Of a DNA stretch of 64,000 nucleotides, positions 31,144 through 43,492 are shown in pieces. Numbering within the stretch: the first letter of the stretch is position 1; each line of letters opens with the position of its first letter. The stretch is from Amanita rubescens (Eukaryota > Basidiomycota > Agaricomycetes > Agaricales > Amanitaceae). The stretch covers positions 248,001 to 312,000 of the forward strand of contig WION01000030.1 in NCBI GenBank assembly GCA_015039365.1, written 5' to 3'. Under the pieces are notes generated by a model. That model was not told the DNA's origin and searched no databases. It worked only from the letters and a program-made list of their open reading frames with translations. The translations under genes and the position numbers were made by a program.

Positions 31144-33901
31144 ATGTACACTCCAGTCAATATCACAAAGTCTCCCTCAGAGTCATTTACTGACTACTCT
31201 AGGTGGCGTTTGCTCGTCAACGACGGAGGCAGGCACACTTGGCATTATCTCAAAACAGACGAAGAGTGCGAAAAGTGGCCCCAGAATCATATTGACAAGT
31301 TCTGGCTCGGCTTGGAGACCGTACGCGTGTAATCCCCTTTGGGTATGCTGTATACTAATGTGGACGTGGTTTTAGGGTCTACCTGACCTCCCACCGGCCA
31401 AAAATGCCCTGGAGGCATCAAAGAATGGGTACGCGTTCTACAGAAATCTTCAAGCTCACGACGGCCACTGGCCAGGAGAGTACGGAGGACCCATGTTTCT
31501 CCTTCCAGGCCTCATCATCGGGTCATATGTCTCGGGCATGGAATTCAAAGAGGAAGAACGCCTCGAAATGATTCGCTACCTTATGAACCGCGCTAATCCC
31601 GAAGATGGCGGATGGGGAATGTAAGATCGCTCCAGCATATATACTGTTTTTTTTTTGCTCATTTTATATATCATCAAGTCACGTCGAAGGCCATTCGACC
31701 GTTTTCGGAACTGGTCTAAACTACGTGTCGCTCCGCATCTTGGGTATGGATGCAGAACACCCTGTATGCATCAAGGCTCGTGCTACGTTGCACAAACTTG
31801 GTATTACTGGTTTCTTGATAGACGTCAGCCTTTTACTCACCTGATTCCAAAGGAGGAGCTGCTGCCATTCCAGCATGGGGAAAATTCTGGCTAGCCCTTT
31901 TGAACGTTTATGACTGGGAGGGACTTAACCCCGTTCCCCCTGAGCTATGGTATTTCGTGATAGAATAATATCAATGCTTGAGACTGACGACATGCTGTAG
32001 GGTGCTTCCTGAATGGCTTCCTTTCCATCCTCACAGATGGTGGATCCACACCCGAGCTGTCTATCTTCCCATGAGTTACTTGTATGGTGTCCGATTCCAG
32101 GCTCCGGAAAATGACTTGATCTTGTCTTTACGCCAGGTCAGTGTTTCCGCGTATACCGATACAAACCAGGAACTTATGCAATTTGTCAGGAACTCTATAC
32201 CGAAGACTTTTATAAAATATACTGGCCTGACCAGCGTAACAATATCAGCAAAGCTGATCTATATGCTCCCCATAGCGCCCTCTACGATGCCCTCAATGTT
32301 GTTCTTGCAAGTTATGAACACTGCGCTCTCCCTCCCCTCCGTCGTATGGGCATAGCTAAAGCGTATGACCTCATCTGCCGCGAAGATGAGAACACGAGTT
32401 ATCAGACCCTTGCCCCCGTCTCAAAAATGTTCAACTTGGTTGCACGAGCGCATGCGGAGGGACCGGACAGCGATGCTTGGAAAATGCACGAGATCAAGCG
32501 ACAGGACTTTATGTGGATTGGAAATGAAGGCATGATGATGTGTGGAACGAACGGCAGTCAGCTCTGGGACACCGGATTCATCGCCCAGGCACTGGTTGAA
32601 ACCGGACTGGCTGAGGAAGAAGAAAACAAGGCTGGCTTGATTCGTGCATTGGAGTGGTTCGACGAATCACAGATGCGTGAAAACCCGATGCACTTTGAGG
32701 TCTTATATCGTCACGCCTACGAAGGGTGCGTGGGGATTCAGGTGTGTACAAGTTATCTAGAAGCGGACAAAAGCTGACTGGTGAAATAGCACAAAGGAAC
32801 AGGGTTACACTGTCAGTGATTGTACGGGTGAAGGTCTGAAAGCAGTCATGTATCTTCAAAATCACCTTTCGTAAGGTCTTTGTTCTCTCTGAATGTGCAG
32901 TCTTGATATTCTCTTTCAAGTTACACACCGAAACTCGTATCTGAACGACGCATGTGTGATGCTGTTGACATCATGCTTTCTCTTCAGAATCCGAGCGGAG
33001 GGTTCGCTAGTTACGAGCTGATTAGAGGCCCGAAATGGCTTGAAATGCTCAACCCTGCCGAAGTGTTCGGTAAGGTCGCCGCTGTATTTACGTGGGCTTC
33101 CTGCCGATTGGTATTTTGCAGGTGATATCATGATTGAATACACTTACCCCGAATGCACGACATCAGTGATAACAAGCTTGGCTATTTTCAGAAAATACTA
33201 TCCTCACTACCGCTCACAGGATATCGAGTCCGTTCTCACTACGCACAATAGAGACATCCGCTTATCTCTTATTTAGGCGAACTATCAAGGGTGCAATTGG
33301 CTACCTCCACAACGCACAAAAGCCAGAAGGCGGTTGGGTGGGTTCCTGGGGAATATGCTTCACGTATGCAACACAGTTTGCGCTTGAAAGTTTGTCACTT
33401 GTGGGAGAGACGTACGAAACGAGTCAATACTCGCACAGGGCGTGCGAGTTCTTGTTGGGGAAGCAGCGCGCCGATGGCGGTTGGGGAGAGAGCTACAAGG
33501 TAACAGGATATGCTTCCATTCCATGCTTAATTGACGTGGCGTTATTTTTCTAGTCCTGCGAACAAACCAGGTGGATAGAACATGAGAATAGTCAAGTCGT
33601 ACAAACGTGCTGGGCTGTCATGTCATTGATGTATGCACGTTATCCCAATACGGAACCTATTGAGCGCGCCGTCCAACTCGTCATATCGCGTCAGTTGCCT
33701 GTCAGTGAAGTTAGCAATACAATACCTTTTTCATTTCATGACGTTGTTTTATAGAATGGCTCGTGGCCACAAGAAGCGATCGAGGGCGTCTTCAACAAGA
33801 CATGCGCAATAGCATATCCCAACTTTAAATTCTCGTTCCCCATTTGGATGCTGGGCAAAGCGCACAAGTATTTGGAAGATCTAAAGCGAAAGGTGGCATG
33901 A
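31144..33901 (+). CDS. ERG7: Lanosterol synthase (oxidosqualene cyclase)
   Basis: ATG 31144 ([36 protein letters not shown]). Family features in order: [80 protein letters not shown], then the catalytic-acid region [12 protein letters not shown] (Asp of the DCTAE-type motif kept; Ala replaced by Gly), [48 protein letters not shown] and [24 protein letters not shown], ending RKVA at 33901. QW repeats are present throughout. It cyclises 2,3-oxidosqualene to lanosterol, in the ER or lipid droplets, for ergosterol synthesis. About a dozen introns splice in phase. A non-sterol triterpene cyclase is a less likely alternative. Confidence 0.9.
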
Positions 33902-34428
33902 ACTGTCATCGTTATTTAATGTATACGGGCCGATGACGTTGATCTATGGTGTTCTTATTACTGTTAGGGGACAAGTACCTTTTAATACTAGTATGCTGAT
34001 ATGTATAGCGTTTAAATAACGTTTATCAATTATCGCTCACTAAAAGACCTTTCCTTATTCAGCGTATAAAGCTGACAAAGTTGTGTTGTGCCTTGGTCCA
34101 ATCACCGAGCGCTGTCGCCGCATTACGTCGGCCCGTTCACACGGAGTCCATATTGTTCTGTTCCTAAAGTGTACACTCTATTGTCTCGTGAAGTTCGAGA
34201 AGAAGCCCACTATTGTACTGCGCGTCAAGTGCGCTTTGCATCCTTCACTGCTTCCCATGCTGTTATTGTGTCTTCGGTCAACGGGGGAACTCCAGAAAAC
34301 AATACGCCCCTGGTGCTTATAAGATGATCGTCTGTGGACCCACATCCTCAGCAAATCTGCACCGCCCATCGGCACCCACGCATACCTCACCCCTACCCTA
34401 TCCTACCCTTTATAATACTAATAACATC
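33902..34428. other. Intergenic stretch with TATA-like promoter
   Basis: No gene found. A TTTATAATAC box at about 34408 lies some 20 nt before the next start codon. Confidence 0.4.
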
Positions 34429-34841
34429 ATGTCCAAAATCACGAACATCCCCGCTGGCACTATCGCCGTCGCAATGGTCAAACGCCAAGTCATGATCGTA
34501 CAAGGTTCGTACCAATTCCAGATCAACTATCGCCCTTCCTAATCTTACATCTAATCACAGCTGTACGCCATCATACTAAACGCGACAAATACGTCGACGT
34601 GCACGCTTACGCGCCATTTGGCGATCGCGTCTTTATCGCATCGAACGTCCCAGACGCACGCATCTCCTCATCTGACATCCTCGCCATTATCGCGACGCCC
34701 GGCCAAGCTGATGTGGTGCACCCCCTTGCGCAGGGCATGCTTGAGCTGTCATATAAGGCCTTTTCACATTATATGAAACTCAGTATAAGCCACCAGAAGA
34801 AATACGAACGGATGTGGTCTGCCATGACGGCTAGCCATTAA
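34429..34841 (+). CDS. Small protein of unknown function
   Basis: Two exons: MSKITNIPAGTIAVAMVKRQVMIVQ, an intron (GTTCGTACC...TCACAG), then AVRHHTKRDKYVDVHAYAPFGDRVFIASNVPDARI and further to WSAMTASH at 34841, about 117 residues. The join restores a plausible frame and composition, and a TATA-like box precedes the start. No signal peptide or membrane segment; no domain recognised. GC-rich codon third positions in exon 2 support coding. Confidence 0.5.
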
Positions 34842-35548
34842 ATGGTTAGCGTTTGCATATGGCTCGACGACTTGGATTTTTGGGTGCCCGAGAGGCTTTA
34901 TTTTTTCTTTCTTTCTCATTGCTTGACGGGTTTATGTCAATTGTATCACTAGCTCTGGATCCGATACCAACTGTAGCTCTAGTTCTCTTATTTTCTTGGA
35001 TAGATACCCCTATATCAATAGGTAACATACACTCGTAAGCTGGCTATACTATAGTACCATATATGTTACGAGTAGATAGTAAAGCATGCAGCCAATTCCT
35101 CTCGAGTCTGTTCCCACGAGTGACCTCTGTATCGCAACTCTGCTTATGACACATGTATTTCGGACGCCGTAAGAAATTGTTCTTTGCACCATCAGTGGGT
35201 GGTTTTGTTTCTCAGAGATGGCGGCACGATTTGTATGGGAATGGGTTCAGTCCCAAAATTTATTCAAAGCCATTAATCTCGGATGACAGGCCGCTATATG
35301 ACGAAACCCTTCTTTTGTGATTTGATCAAACGTTCTTATTCCAGAAGTTGACCCGATGCTGTTGAAATATCTGTCTAACACTTTGGGAAGGTACATCGTG
35401 ATATGTATATCCGTCTTGTCTCATCCGATAGAGTGCCATCAATAGAAGCCTCCTGCTATATCGGCGATTATCGACAAGGCAGCGATTGGGTTCGGTACAA
35501 AAGGTGCGTTGTTACACTAACGAAAAGGTCATTCTACCCAACACCCAA
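34842..35548. other. Intergenic stretch
   Basis: No gene or repeat recognised; AT-rich with scattered stops in all frames. Confidence 0.4.
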
Positions 35549-37674
35549 ATGTTAAAGAACTTGTCTAACCCTTCCCCGATACTCGATCCATACGGTCTTC
35601 ATGCTCGGAATCTTTGTCTGGAGTTCTTAGGAGTTAACGAACAACTGCCCGAAGAACTCCCCGTCGCCGTAAAAGGGCCTCCCAACGATAGGATTTCTGT
35701 GGGTTTTAAGCCCCTGAATCCGACTAAAGAGAAACCAGTTGGAATTCTTGGGGCAGGTGAACAGCACACAATCGTCACCGTATGTTTCATTGACATTTTT
35801 AGGTGCCAGTGGACTATACACCGCGTTGATCCTCGAATCTCTCAATATTCCATACAAAGTTCTGGAAGCCCGGGATGATGTCGGCGGGCGACTCTTCACA
35901 CACCACTTCCCCAATACAACTGGGGCGCCTTATAATTATTTTGATGTCGGCGCCATGCGTTTTCCTAAGATCGACAACATGCGACGGGTATTCCATCTCT
36001 TCGAATATCCTGCACTCAACACTGGTGACATTCAACTCAATGCGAAACTCCGGGAATACCACACCTCGTGCAAAAATACGCTTTTATCTTATAATGGCGT
36101 AACCGTCAGGCAGAGCGATAATCCAGGTGGAGACATTTTCAAAGCTTCGGAACTCATTCTGGACACGGATTCCACCCCGTACATCAAAGCAGGTATCAAT
36201 GCGATCATAAATGACGTTATCGAACCTTTTGCTAGAGGCATAATGAACGACCTTGAGACAAGGAATACGCTGATCGGCCCAGGATGGAGGAACCTGATGA
36301 AATATGACAAGTATTCGATTCGCACATATATGTCCGTTGTTTATAAACCGAGCGACAAGCTTGATTTACCCCCGAAACATCTGTCGACAGATGTCAGTCA
36401 ATTGGCTCGAAACTAATTGGCTTGAAACTTCGACGGCTGGCCAATCATTTGATCTTGCATTTACCGACTTCGTTACGGAGAGCATTAATTTCGGTTGGAG
36501 TCCTAGGTTCCGAAGAGAACGTCGAGTGGTGCTGCATCGAGTTCGTGTTTATATATTGCGTTTGTCCTGTTTCACGACTAATCAAAACCGTCTCCGTATC
36601 CCAAAGTGGCGGCTCGAACCAAATCGCCCAGTGCATGGCGAAATATATTCGTCCGTAATAAACCTGATGTAATTCAGCTTCGTTCCTCGGTCACCGCTAT
36701 CGGACTCGGCCAATTCAGCGATGGATTGGATGTAACCACTAATCACACAGAACACCACAACTTCTCACATGTCATTTGCACTATTCCGCTGCCAGTCCTT
36801 CGCTTAATCGACTTGTCCGATGCGAGAACTGACCACTATGCAATCCAATGCGCTTCGTATGCTTCACTTCACGCAGGCGATCAAGATTGGCTTGCAGTTC
36901 AAGACAGCCTGGTGGACAACTGGCATTAACAAGAGAGGCAAGCGTCTCGATATTGTTGGAGGAGAGACATGCACCGACAGGTCTTTAAAGACCATCGTCT
37001 ATCCCTCGTATGGCGACATAGACGAAGGAAAGACAACAACACTTATTGCAAGCTATTGCTTCGGAGAGGATGCCCAAAGACTCGGCGCACTGATTAACAA
37101 AGACATGCAAAGACTTTCTAAGTTAGTGCTGAAAGAGTTAGCTGACATTCACGATATGGACCTTGATTTCCTTCGGAGCGAACTGATCGATACTTTTGCG
37201 TGGAGTTGGTCAGACGATCTTCATAGCATGGGTAATGCCTTTTTTTTTGTCATTGCCCTCCGCCTTATAGATGCTCTGATAAAAGGTGGCTTTGCTCTCT
37301 TTGGACCTGGGAAATTCAAAAATGTGTATACGAGTATGAACACGTCTGCGGCAGATGGCCTACTCCACTTTGCTGGAGACGCTTTGACTCCTCGACAGGC
37401 GTGGGTTGAAGGTGCTTTGGACAGCGCTTGGAGGGCCGTGAACGAGATGCTCTGGTTGATGCCCGATCGCCGTCATTATTTGTCGGACTTCTACAGAATT
37501 TGGGGATATAATCCCGAGTGGGTCTTGGCGCAACCAGAAAAATCGGTTCCAGAGTCGAGCAAGACTCCTTGGGGAATCATACCATCCCCTCCCGCAGGAC
37601 GGGAGATTCCAGAGCCCAAAGACAATTTAATATTGCAACAACTTGGACGCACACATCCGGAGTATTTTCAGTAG
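35549..37674 (+). pseudogene. L-amino-acid-oxidase-like FAD amine oxidase with several frameshifts
   Basis: From MLKNLSNPSPILDPYG the frame reaches PVGILGAG, and after one intron ASGLYTALILESLNIPYKVLEARDDVGGRLFTHHF: a complete N-terminal FAD-binding Rossmann motif and GGR loop. FDVGAMRFP, WRNLMKYDKYSIRTYM, VEWCCIE with GGSNQIAQCMA, VICTIPLPVLRLIDL, NALRMLHFTQAIKIGLQFKTAWW, WSWSDD, FALFGPGKFKNVY, and LLHFAGDALTPRQAWVEGALDSAWRAVNEML follow, as in fungal L-amino-acid oxidases. Frame changes not explained by introns occur at about 36395 (STDV to VNWLET), about 36500 (INFGW to SEENVEW) and about 36825 (SDAR to ELTTMQS). There is also a small duplication of NWLET. The intact enzyme would deaminate amino acids with release of H2O2. 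Probably a recent pseudogene. Confidence 0.75.
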
Positions 37675-38344
37675 TAACTGACAACAAGCAGGGTACTTCG
37701 CATACAGCCTCCTGTAGGTTTAATACGTTGAGAAGCAGTTTAACTGTCTATAAGAGTGACTTGATATTGCGTACCTCGCTATGATCTACATTGATTATGG
37801 CTACTGAGCTTCAGCCATCAGCGCTTCAGCATCGGAATGAATTCTTACTTCAAATACTGCTTCAATGTTGAAGTTACCGTCCCCTTTACAAAATAGCCGC
37901 GATACTACTACTCTTCTCTCGGACATACGCATGGACAGGGGGTACTATGCCTCTTTTTCTGGTGCACTTCCAAGCACCTCCGTCCAATAGGCCACCTCAG
38001 ACCGGAGAAACAAATTTATTGGATTATCCGGACCTTACGGCCCAACGCCTTTTGACGATTGGGGCGGAGGCAGTATAAGTGAGCGCTACGAGTTCTTCCG
38101 CGCCGACCGGGAAACGTTGCCTTGCTCAGGACGACGACAAATGGCAGGACGACGACGATGCGAAATGGGTTAGACGCGAAATCTGGAATGCATCATCGCC
38201 AAGACCATCTTCTGTGAGTCTTAACCTCGCTAACGTGGAACATACGCAAGTAATGCTTATTTAGGTATAGTACAAGTAGTATGTACATCATTCAACCTTG
38301 GAACCCAAAGTGGGTCTCGGCGTACTTTTGCGCTAGAGAAAACT
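37675..38344. other. Intergenic stretch
   Basis: No gene recognised. Confidence 0.4.
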
Positions 38345-38892
38345 TCAGTTAACATTCTTCACGTTAATAGAGCAACAATGCCTACCCTCATGCTTGGCCC
38401 TCTCCCTATCAAACGCGTCGAGCTACAGCCAAACTTGAATATCATATCGATGTGGGACGATGACCCGACTACTTACCCCTTTCGTCTCGACAATGCGATC
38501 AATGAAGGCGCCAGAGATGCCAGCGCTTGAAGTTATATTGATTGAGGGACAAGAAATCAATGTGAGCTGCGTGATCGACTTACAAGATCTCCATTGCCTT
38601 TGCATGATTGGAAGGTGTGCCATTCTTCGCGAGATGCTCATTATATGCTTTGGCAGCCTTGATCAAACCATGTTATCTTATCGCTGGTCGTGACAAGAAA
38701 ACAATACGTTTTCCTTACCTCGTATGCAGCAGCCCCAGCGATCAGCTCATGAGAGAGCTTGGCCTTGTGGGGAGCATTCTGGACCTGCTTAGTGTTCAGG
38801 ATCGATCAACAAGCAAGTGAAGAAGAGTATGGGACCTGGTTATAGTATTGTTCGTGCTCTTCGTTATGCCTGAACCTTTCGTGATGACGCAT
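38345..38892 (-). CDS. CipC-like protein, copy 1
   Basis: Exons on the minus strand: MRHHERFRHNEEHEQYYNQ, then VQNAPHKAKLSHELIAGAAAYE, AAKAYNEHLAKNGTPSNHAKAMEIL, AGISGAFIDRIVETKG and LDAFDRERAKHEG, the successive blocks of CipC (concanamycin-induced protein C; PF12585 type), a small cytosolic protein induced by stress and in symbiosis or decay. Intron positions match copies 2 and 3. After the last block, where the siblings end (EGEHQ, AGEHY), this copy reads EGRHCCSINVKNVN before TGA at 38345, i.e. a nine-residue extension past a lost stop. The splice from block 3 to AGISG (about 38495-38580) is less clear than in the siblings because the intron is long. Confidence 0.7.
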
Positions 38893-39449
38893 GATAAGAG
38901 ATGATTTGTAATAATGAAGATATCGCCCCCTTTTTATACTGCAAGCCAAGCCGATGTTCTCCGCTCGCCGTCAAACAAATGGGGAAGAATATTGAGGAAT
39001 ATCGGAAAACACAGCCACCGTTGTCCTGTTCACTTCCGATCATGCGCAGTACCGGTACTACACACAAAAATAATCAATTGATATGCGTCTCCAGTCAGTC
39101 AGCGACATATGTTACCCTTGGAATTCCGTCGGCAGGTCCACGCCCATGGCCCCTGGTGACTGTGGTTGGATCTCCAAGGCGAACCTGGAAAGGAGGAGTT
39201 GTTAGTGAGATGCTTGCCATTTTGAAGACCAAGTCGTCCGTCGTCCGCCGTCGTCCTTGCAATAAGTTAGTGAACGACGTGAAGCCATCTTGCAAGTTAT
39301 AGGATTCGAAGCGGTGGACGTCGCCGTATACACGACCTTGATGCCAAATGAATTGCACTCGATGGTACATCATGAAAATTTCCCCTCTGGCTCGTCAATG
39401 CTTGCCAACCGCCCGACTCGCGTTAACGTTTGAGGAATAATCGCGACGT
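38893..39449. other. Intergenic stretch
   Basis: No feature found. This is where the missing lipase-type N-terminus of the next pseudogene would be expected; no GHSMGG-like motif is visible. Confidence 0.35.
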
Positions 39450-41792
39450 CCCTGCTTAATGTCGGCACCACATACGCTTCCACCGGCACGCTTCGATGCT
39501 CGCATTGACGAGATATACCACGCAAATACGCAGGCTCTGTTCTCGGATTCAACTCCGATTGTGTCGCTTTGTGGAGGCGCGACGGACATGATGATCCCAT
39601 CTGAATCATGCATACTGCCTCCTATCGGGGGGGGAGACATCTACCGGAAAACGGTCTTTACTTCCGCGTTGGAAGGTGCATGGACGGATGTCGGTCATCA
39701 GGAAATGGTGTGGTGTCACCAAGTTCGATGGCGGATCGCAAGGGCTGCTTTGGAACTTCAAGGCTTGTTTTGGACAAATGGTTGCGCGACGGACAGAAAT
39801 TGGAAACGGTGACGAAATTTTGACGAGTCGGCATACGGTATACCAAATGATTTTGGAGGGCATTGCCGATTCCACGGAATTCAACCGCAAGCGATTCGGG
39901 CAAGTTCGTTCTGTTTGTATCACAAGGCTCCATTGGATCTGTATCGCCACAAAATCCCTTACCGCTTGCTCTTTGACTGAGTGTCGTTCGCTTAAACCTA
40001 CCACCCTGAGGCTTATTCCGAACCCAGTCTCTGGGCAAAAGTTTCCAGTTCCTAGGGAGGTCAGACGAGTCCGAGGGCGTCACTGTATACGAAGCGGAAG
40101 TCTCTGGCTTTCCAGCTGAGGAATCCGAGTTGAGAATGGCGATGGACGGGACTGGGTCATCGGCGGATGAGTCAGACACGAACAGGTTCTCGACTTGGAG
40201 ACAAGCACCGCAGGTTATGCCTTCGTTCTTTTCCTGGTCTCACGGAATTGTCTAGCTCTCTGGCTCGGGGCGAAACCAAAGTTGACACTGAGTAGCAACG
40301 TACTGAGAACGAGTGTTATTTACTATTCAGAGAACAAAGCAGCACGCTCTAATTGTCTATAGAGTGACTCTCAACTACCCCCACGATGCGTGTACCAGTC
40401 CGCTTGTTTTCTGTTCAACTTCTACCTGGTACCTAACACTTGTCGTCTAGATACGCTTCTGTCCCCGATGATCCTCCATGCTACTCAGATGAAACACATT
40501 ATTTTCCGCTCCATCACTCTCCGGATCGTCAGATTCTTCTTCACACTCACTCTCCCGCACCGTTTATCGATTATTGGATCCCGTCTGCGCGTCCTGACCT
40601 CAGCTTTACTGTTTACTCGGTGGCGCGGCAGACATGTGGACCTTTGATACTTATGGTCGAGATCGACTGGTGACTGGTCAGCAACGGAAGGACGTTGGGT
40701 TACCAGATACCCAACAACCGTCGTCATATGATCTACAGGCATCACCGTGTTGCTCATGTTCAACGCTTGGGGCACCGCAGACAAGACAAGAGGTGGGTGT
40801 GTGAATTTTTCTCAAATACATTGAATTGATCATTGGCAGCTGTTCCGACCATTCAGGAATCTATACTGAGTTATCCGTCGGGACCTTCCAGGTCTTCTCG
40901 TTTGTTCCGTTTTGGTGTCCACATTACCTCTACCTCCCCGATTTTTTTCTCAAAAATGCCGGTGACACTTCGTTTCTGATGATCGCACCTTTATCGCTGG
41001 TCGTATCGAGTGGGCTGGTTTGTGTTAGCTGGTGGTTATTAGCCAGCCTTGCTTGGTTGGTCGGGAGATTCGGGACTCTTCAATGGCAGGTAGGCCGCAT
41101 CGTCTACCGCTTCCATCGTCACCAAAGGCAGCTTATCTAGACGCCGAGAGGAGACAGGAATGCGGAGAACAACCATCGTTTCCATAGGCATCCTTTTCCT
41201 CTCTATATTCTTATTAATGCCTTGGCAGGTCGCATTTCTCGGTGCACGAATGATGCGCTTGCTTTATCTCCGTTAGAGAATCACCCTCCGCACCTGCAGA
41301 GGAAGCTGCAATTCCACTAGTACCCAGCAAATGGATCCACTGGCGACACGCTTTCGCACTCCAATTGGAAGCCATCTCTACGTGAATAGATTAACAACGA
41401 TAGACACAACTGGCATCTACTACTATTCATGACGTGGTCGCTTCCTATAGCAGCTCCGGTACTCGCTGTGTGTGTGTTGGGGGGGGTTACAACACCGTTT
41501 GACGGCGGCAATCGTTGCGCCGTTCCTCATCCCGGTGGACTTTACATCGTGGACGTTGGGGGGCCCCTCTTCATTAAGCATAGGCGCGTGAGTTTTCTGC
41601 ATGACCAGTAACAAAGCTAATGAATTGGCAAGCAGCTTGGAGACAAAAATCTCTGTACGCTGGGCTTTAGCTGTGGTCGCATTGACGGCTTTCGTTATTG
41701 GATCACGACGAGCTTATGACATATTCAATGGTGCAAGTGGAGCGTTTGCTATTATTGCAAGAGTAGGTCGTACATATTTGGGAGGCCGTTGA
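39450..41792 (+). pseudogene. GPI inositol-deacylase (PGAP1/Bst1 type), 5'-truncated pseudogene
   Basis: Fragments in order match the family: MSAPHTLPPARFDARIDEIYHAN, PIVSLCGGATDMMIPSESCILPP, TSALEGAWTDVGHQEMVWCHQVRWRIARAALEL, then a luminal remnant, DWSATEGRWVTRYPTTVVI, a TGA at 40729, STGITVLLMFNAWGTADKTR, and C-terminal hydrophobic segments such as MTWSLPIAAPVLAVCVLGGVTTPFDGG and ISVRWALAVVALTAFVIGSRRAY (end 41792). Pieces are in different frames and separated by stops. The N-terminal catalytic lipase region was not found. Intact PGAP1 removes the acyl chain from GPI-anchor inositol in the ER. Such a gene is normally conserved and single, so a functional copy presumably exists elsewhere. 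Confidence 0.7.
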
Positions 41793-42349
41793 ATTATTAC
41801 AGAAGGACCTTGTCAAAAGTAGTTCAGACACGTTTCAAGTTTATGGGGTACAATTTACTGGCTTGCTGTCTGTACACTGGTGGAAGCAGCATGAGGGGTG
41901 CATTGTGGCATTGGGCAGAGCATCTGCGGTGGGCCCCAGAGGGTGATGGCAGCGAGTCGTCACCCGGGTTGCCGGGGTACGTGCCGTGTCTTGGGGACAC
42001 GCTGACAACTTCCGACACCAGCTCCAGGCTGCGGCGTTCATCCCGCCTCGATGCAACTGCAAAATCTGGTACCTCCAAAAACCCACCCAAAAAACCCAGA
42101 CCATCGGTGATTATCAACCTCCCTCCAGGGCCCAACGCACCGGAATGTTACACCTCCGAGTTAAGAGGGCAGACCTGTATCGACTCCCTGCTCCGACGGC
42201 AAATCAACCCAACCCCAACCCATTACCACCTCTTGCAGGCACAACCTGGCCATCTGAACGTGATCATTGCTAGTCCTGCAGATCTGCAGTCCATTCGCAA
42301 GGCGACACCAGTAGACTGGCTCATTCAGGGTGGCACGGTTCATATTTGA
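41793..42349 (+). other. Open frame of unclear status
   Basis: A plus-strand frame runs through most of this stretch and contains a KKPRPSVIINLPPGPNAPEC segment and ends QGGTVHI at 42349. Composition is protein-like but no domain is recognised; it could be the first exon of the HNH gene that follows. Confidence 0.25.
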
Positions 42350-43331
42350 GCCACTCGGAACGGGCTCCCTATCTACATTCACGACGAATACGCTCGGGTG
42401 GTGGTTGAATAGAGATAGTGATCCAACGTGGAGGGTGGTGGCAGCAAGGGGAGCTATTGATAGCGACGATATATGAATTTCGCCCAAACAATACTCCTGT
42501 CTTGCTCTCCAAGATGAGTCTTCGTCAAGAGATGTCCGTGACAACAAACACATCGAGACCACAAGCTGCAGTGTTCCGCCAAGCGCTACTTGGGCGTGAC
42601 AGGGCATGCGTTATTTCACAAACTTCATACCCTATAATGCTTACCGGATCTCATTTGGCTCCAAGGCGCCTTGGTGATGCTGGTGTTCGATCTGTGATCC
42701 AACGCTTCACCGGTTTTCCCTCCACGGTGAACAGGTATCATCATACCCTAGGAGTTCTCCTCTTGAAGACCTTGGACTCGGCGGCGGACAATTACGAGCT
42801 GGGATTTTGGCACCGTGGACCTGGTGTAAGTCTCCTTTCATTTGATCTGTATCACGTTAATATTCAGCATACTGGAATGGCAGCACCAATATGTCGTCCA
42901 CAATTTTTATGAGGCGCCTCTGACTACTAGTGGGACGGAGCCGCTAAACCCAAATGACCAAATGTTACATGATTATCCAATCACACTCACCACCCATAAC
43001 AACTTACGCCTTCCTCCGGCTGGCTTGTTTAACTGGCACTACCTCCAGTGCGTCCTCAAAAGATTTGCCACCTAATGAATATAAACAAATCGAAAACATA
43101 ACCCATTTCACTGTGCCATTCCGTACAGAAGACGATGATGATGAGAGTGACTTCGACTTTGACGACGAGAGAAACATTGCAAACCCTCCTTATCCTTCTT
43201 ATCCTATCGAGCTTGCTGAGGCCAGAGCGCGACAGCATTTGGAGGATGCAGAGCGTGATCATGCCATTATGGAATGGAACTCTGGGGTCTCTGCAGCGGT
43301 TGTTTCCATGAGGGCAAGTTTTGTACACTAG
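42350..43331 (+). pseudogene. HNH-endonuclease-domain protein with frame breaks
   Basis: Core: FRQALLGRDRACVIS, then TGSHLAPRRLGD (the H-containing first part of the fold), a region with VNRYHHTLGVLLLKTLDSAADNYELGF in place of the usual N..G..L...LH..FD pattern, and NWHYLQCVLKRFAT, a typical C-terminal block of fungal HNH proteins (PF13391 type). An intron (42825-42883) can join GPG to HQYVVHN in phase. Immediately after KRFAT a stop occurs, but one base further the +1 frame continues NEYKQIENITHF into an acidic patch EDDDDESDFDFDDE and a helix to about 43331, suggesting a one-base insertion. Another frame change lies near 42465. The final His of the HNH triad is not obvious. Probably a decaying member of an expanded family. 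Confidence 0.55.
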
Positions 43332-43492
43332 AATGTCATATCCAAAGTGTCCTCTTCATACCTTGAAAGGGCGCAGCATTCATGACGAGGGGCCTCGCAG
43401 CGCAAAAAAGATGACTTGAGTCGACGAACAGACAACAATTTGACTGGCTTCGATTCTACAAAACTAAACTAACAGGAAACATCATTTACATT
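43332..43492. other. Intergenic gap
   Basis: Nothing recognised. Confidence 0.4.

Noticed and set aside
39658..40179. 173-residue minus-strand open frame
   Set aside because: Antisense to the PGAP1-type pseudogene, whose family motifs are clear on the plus strand.
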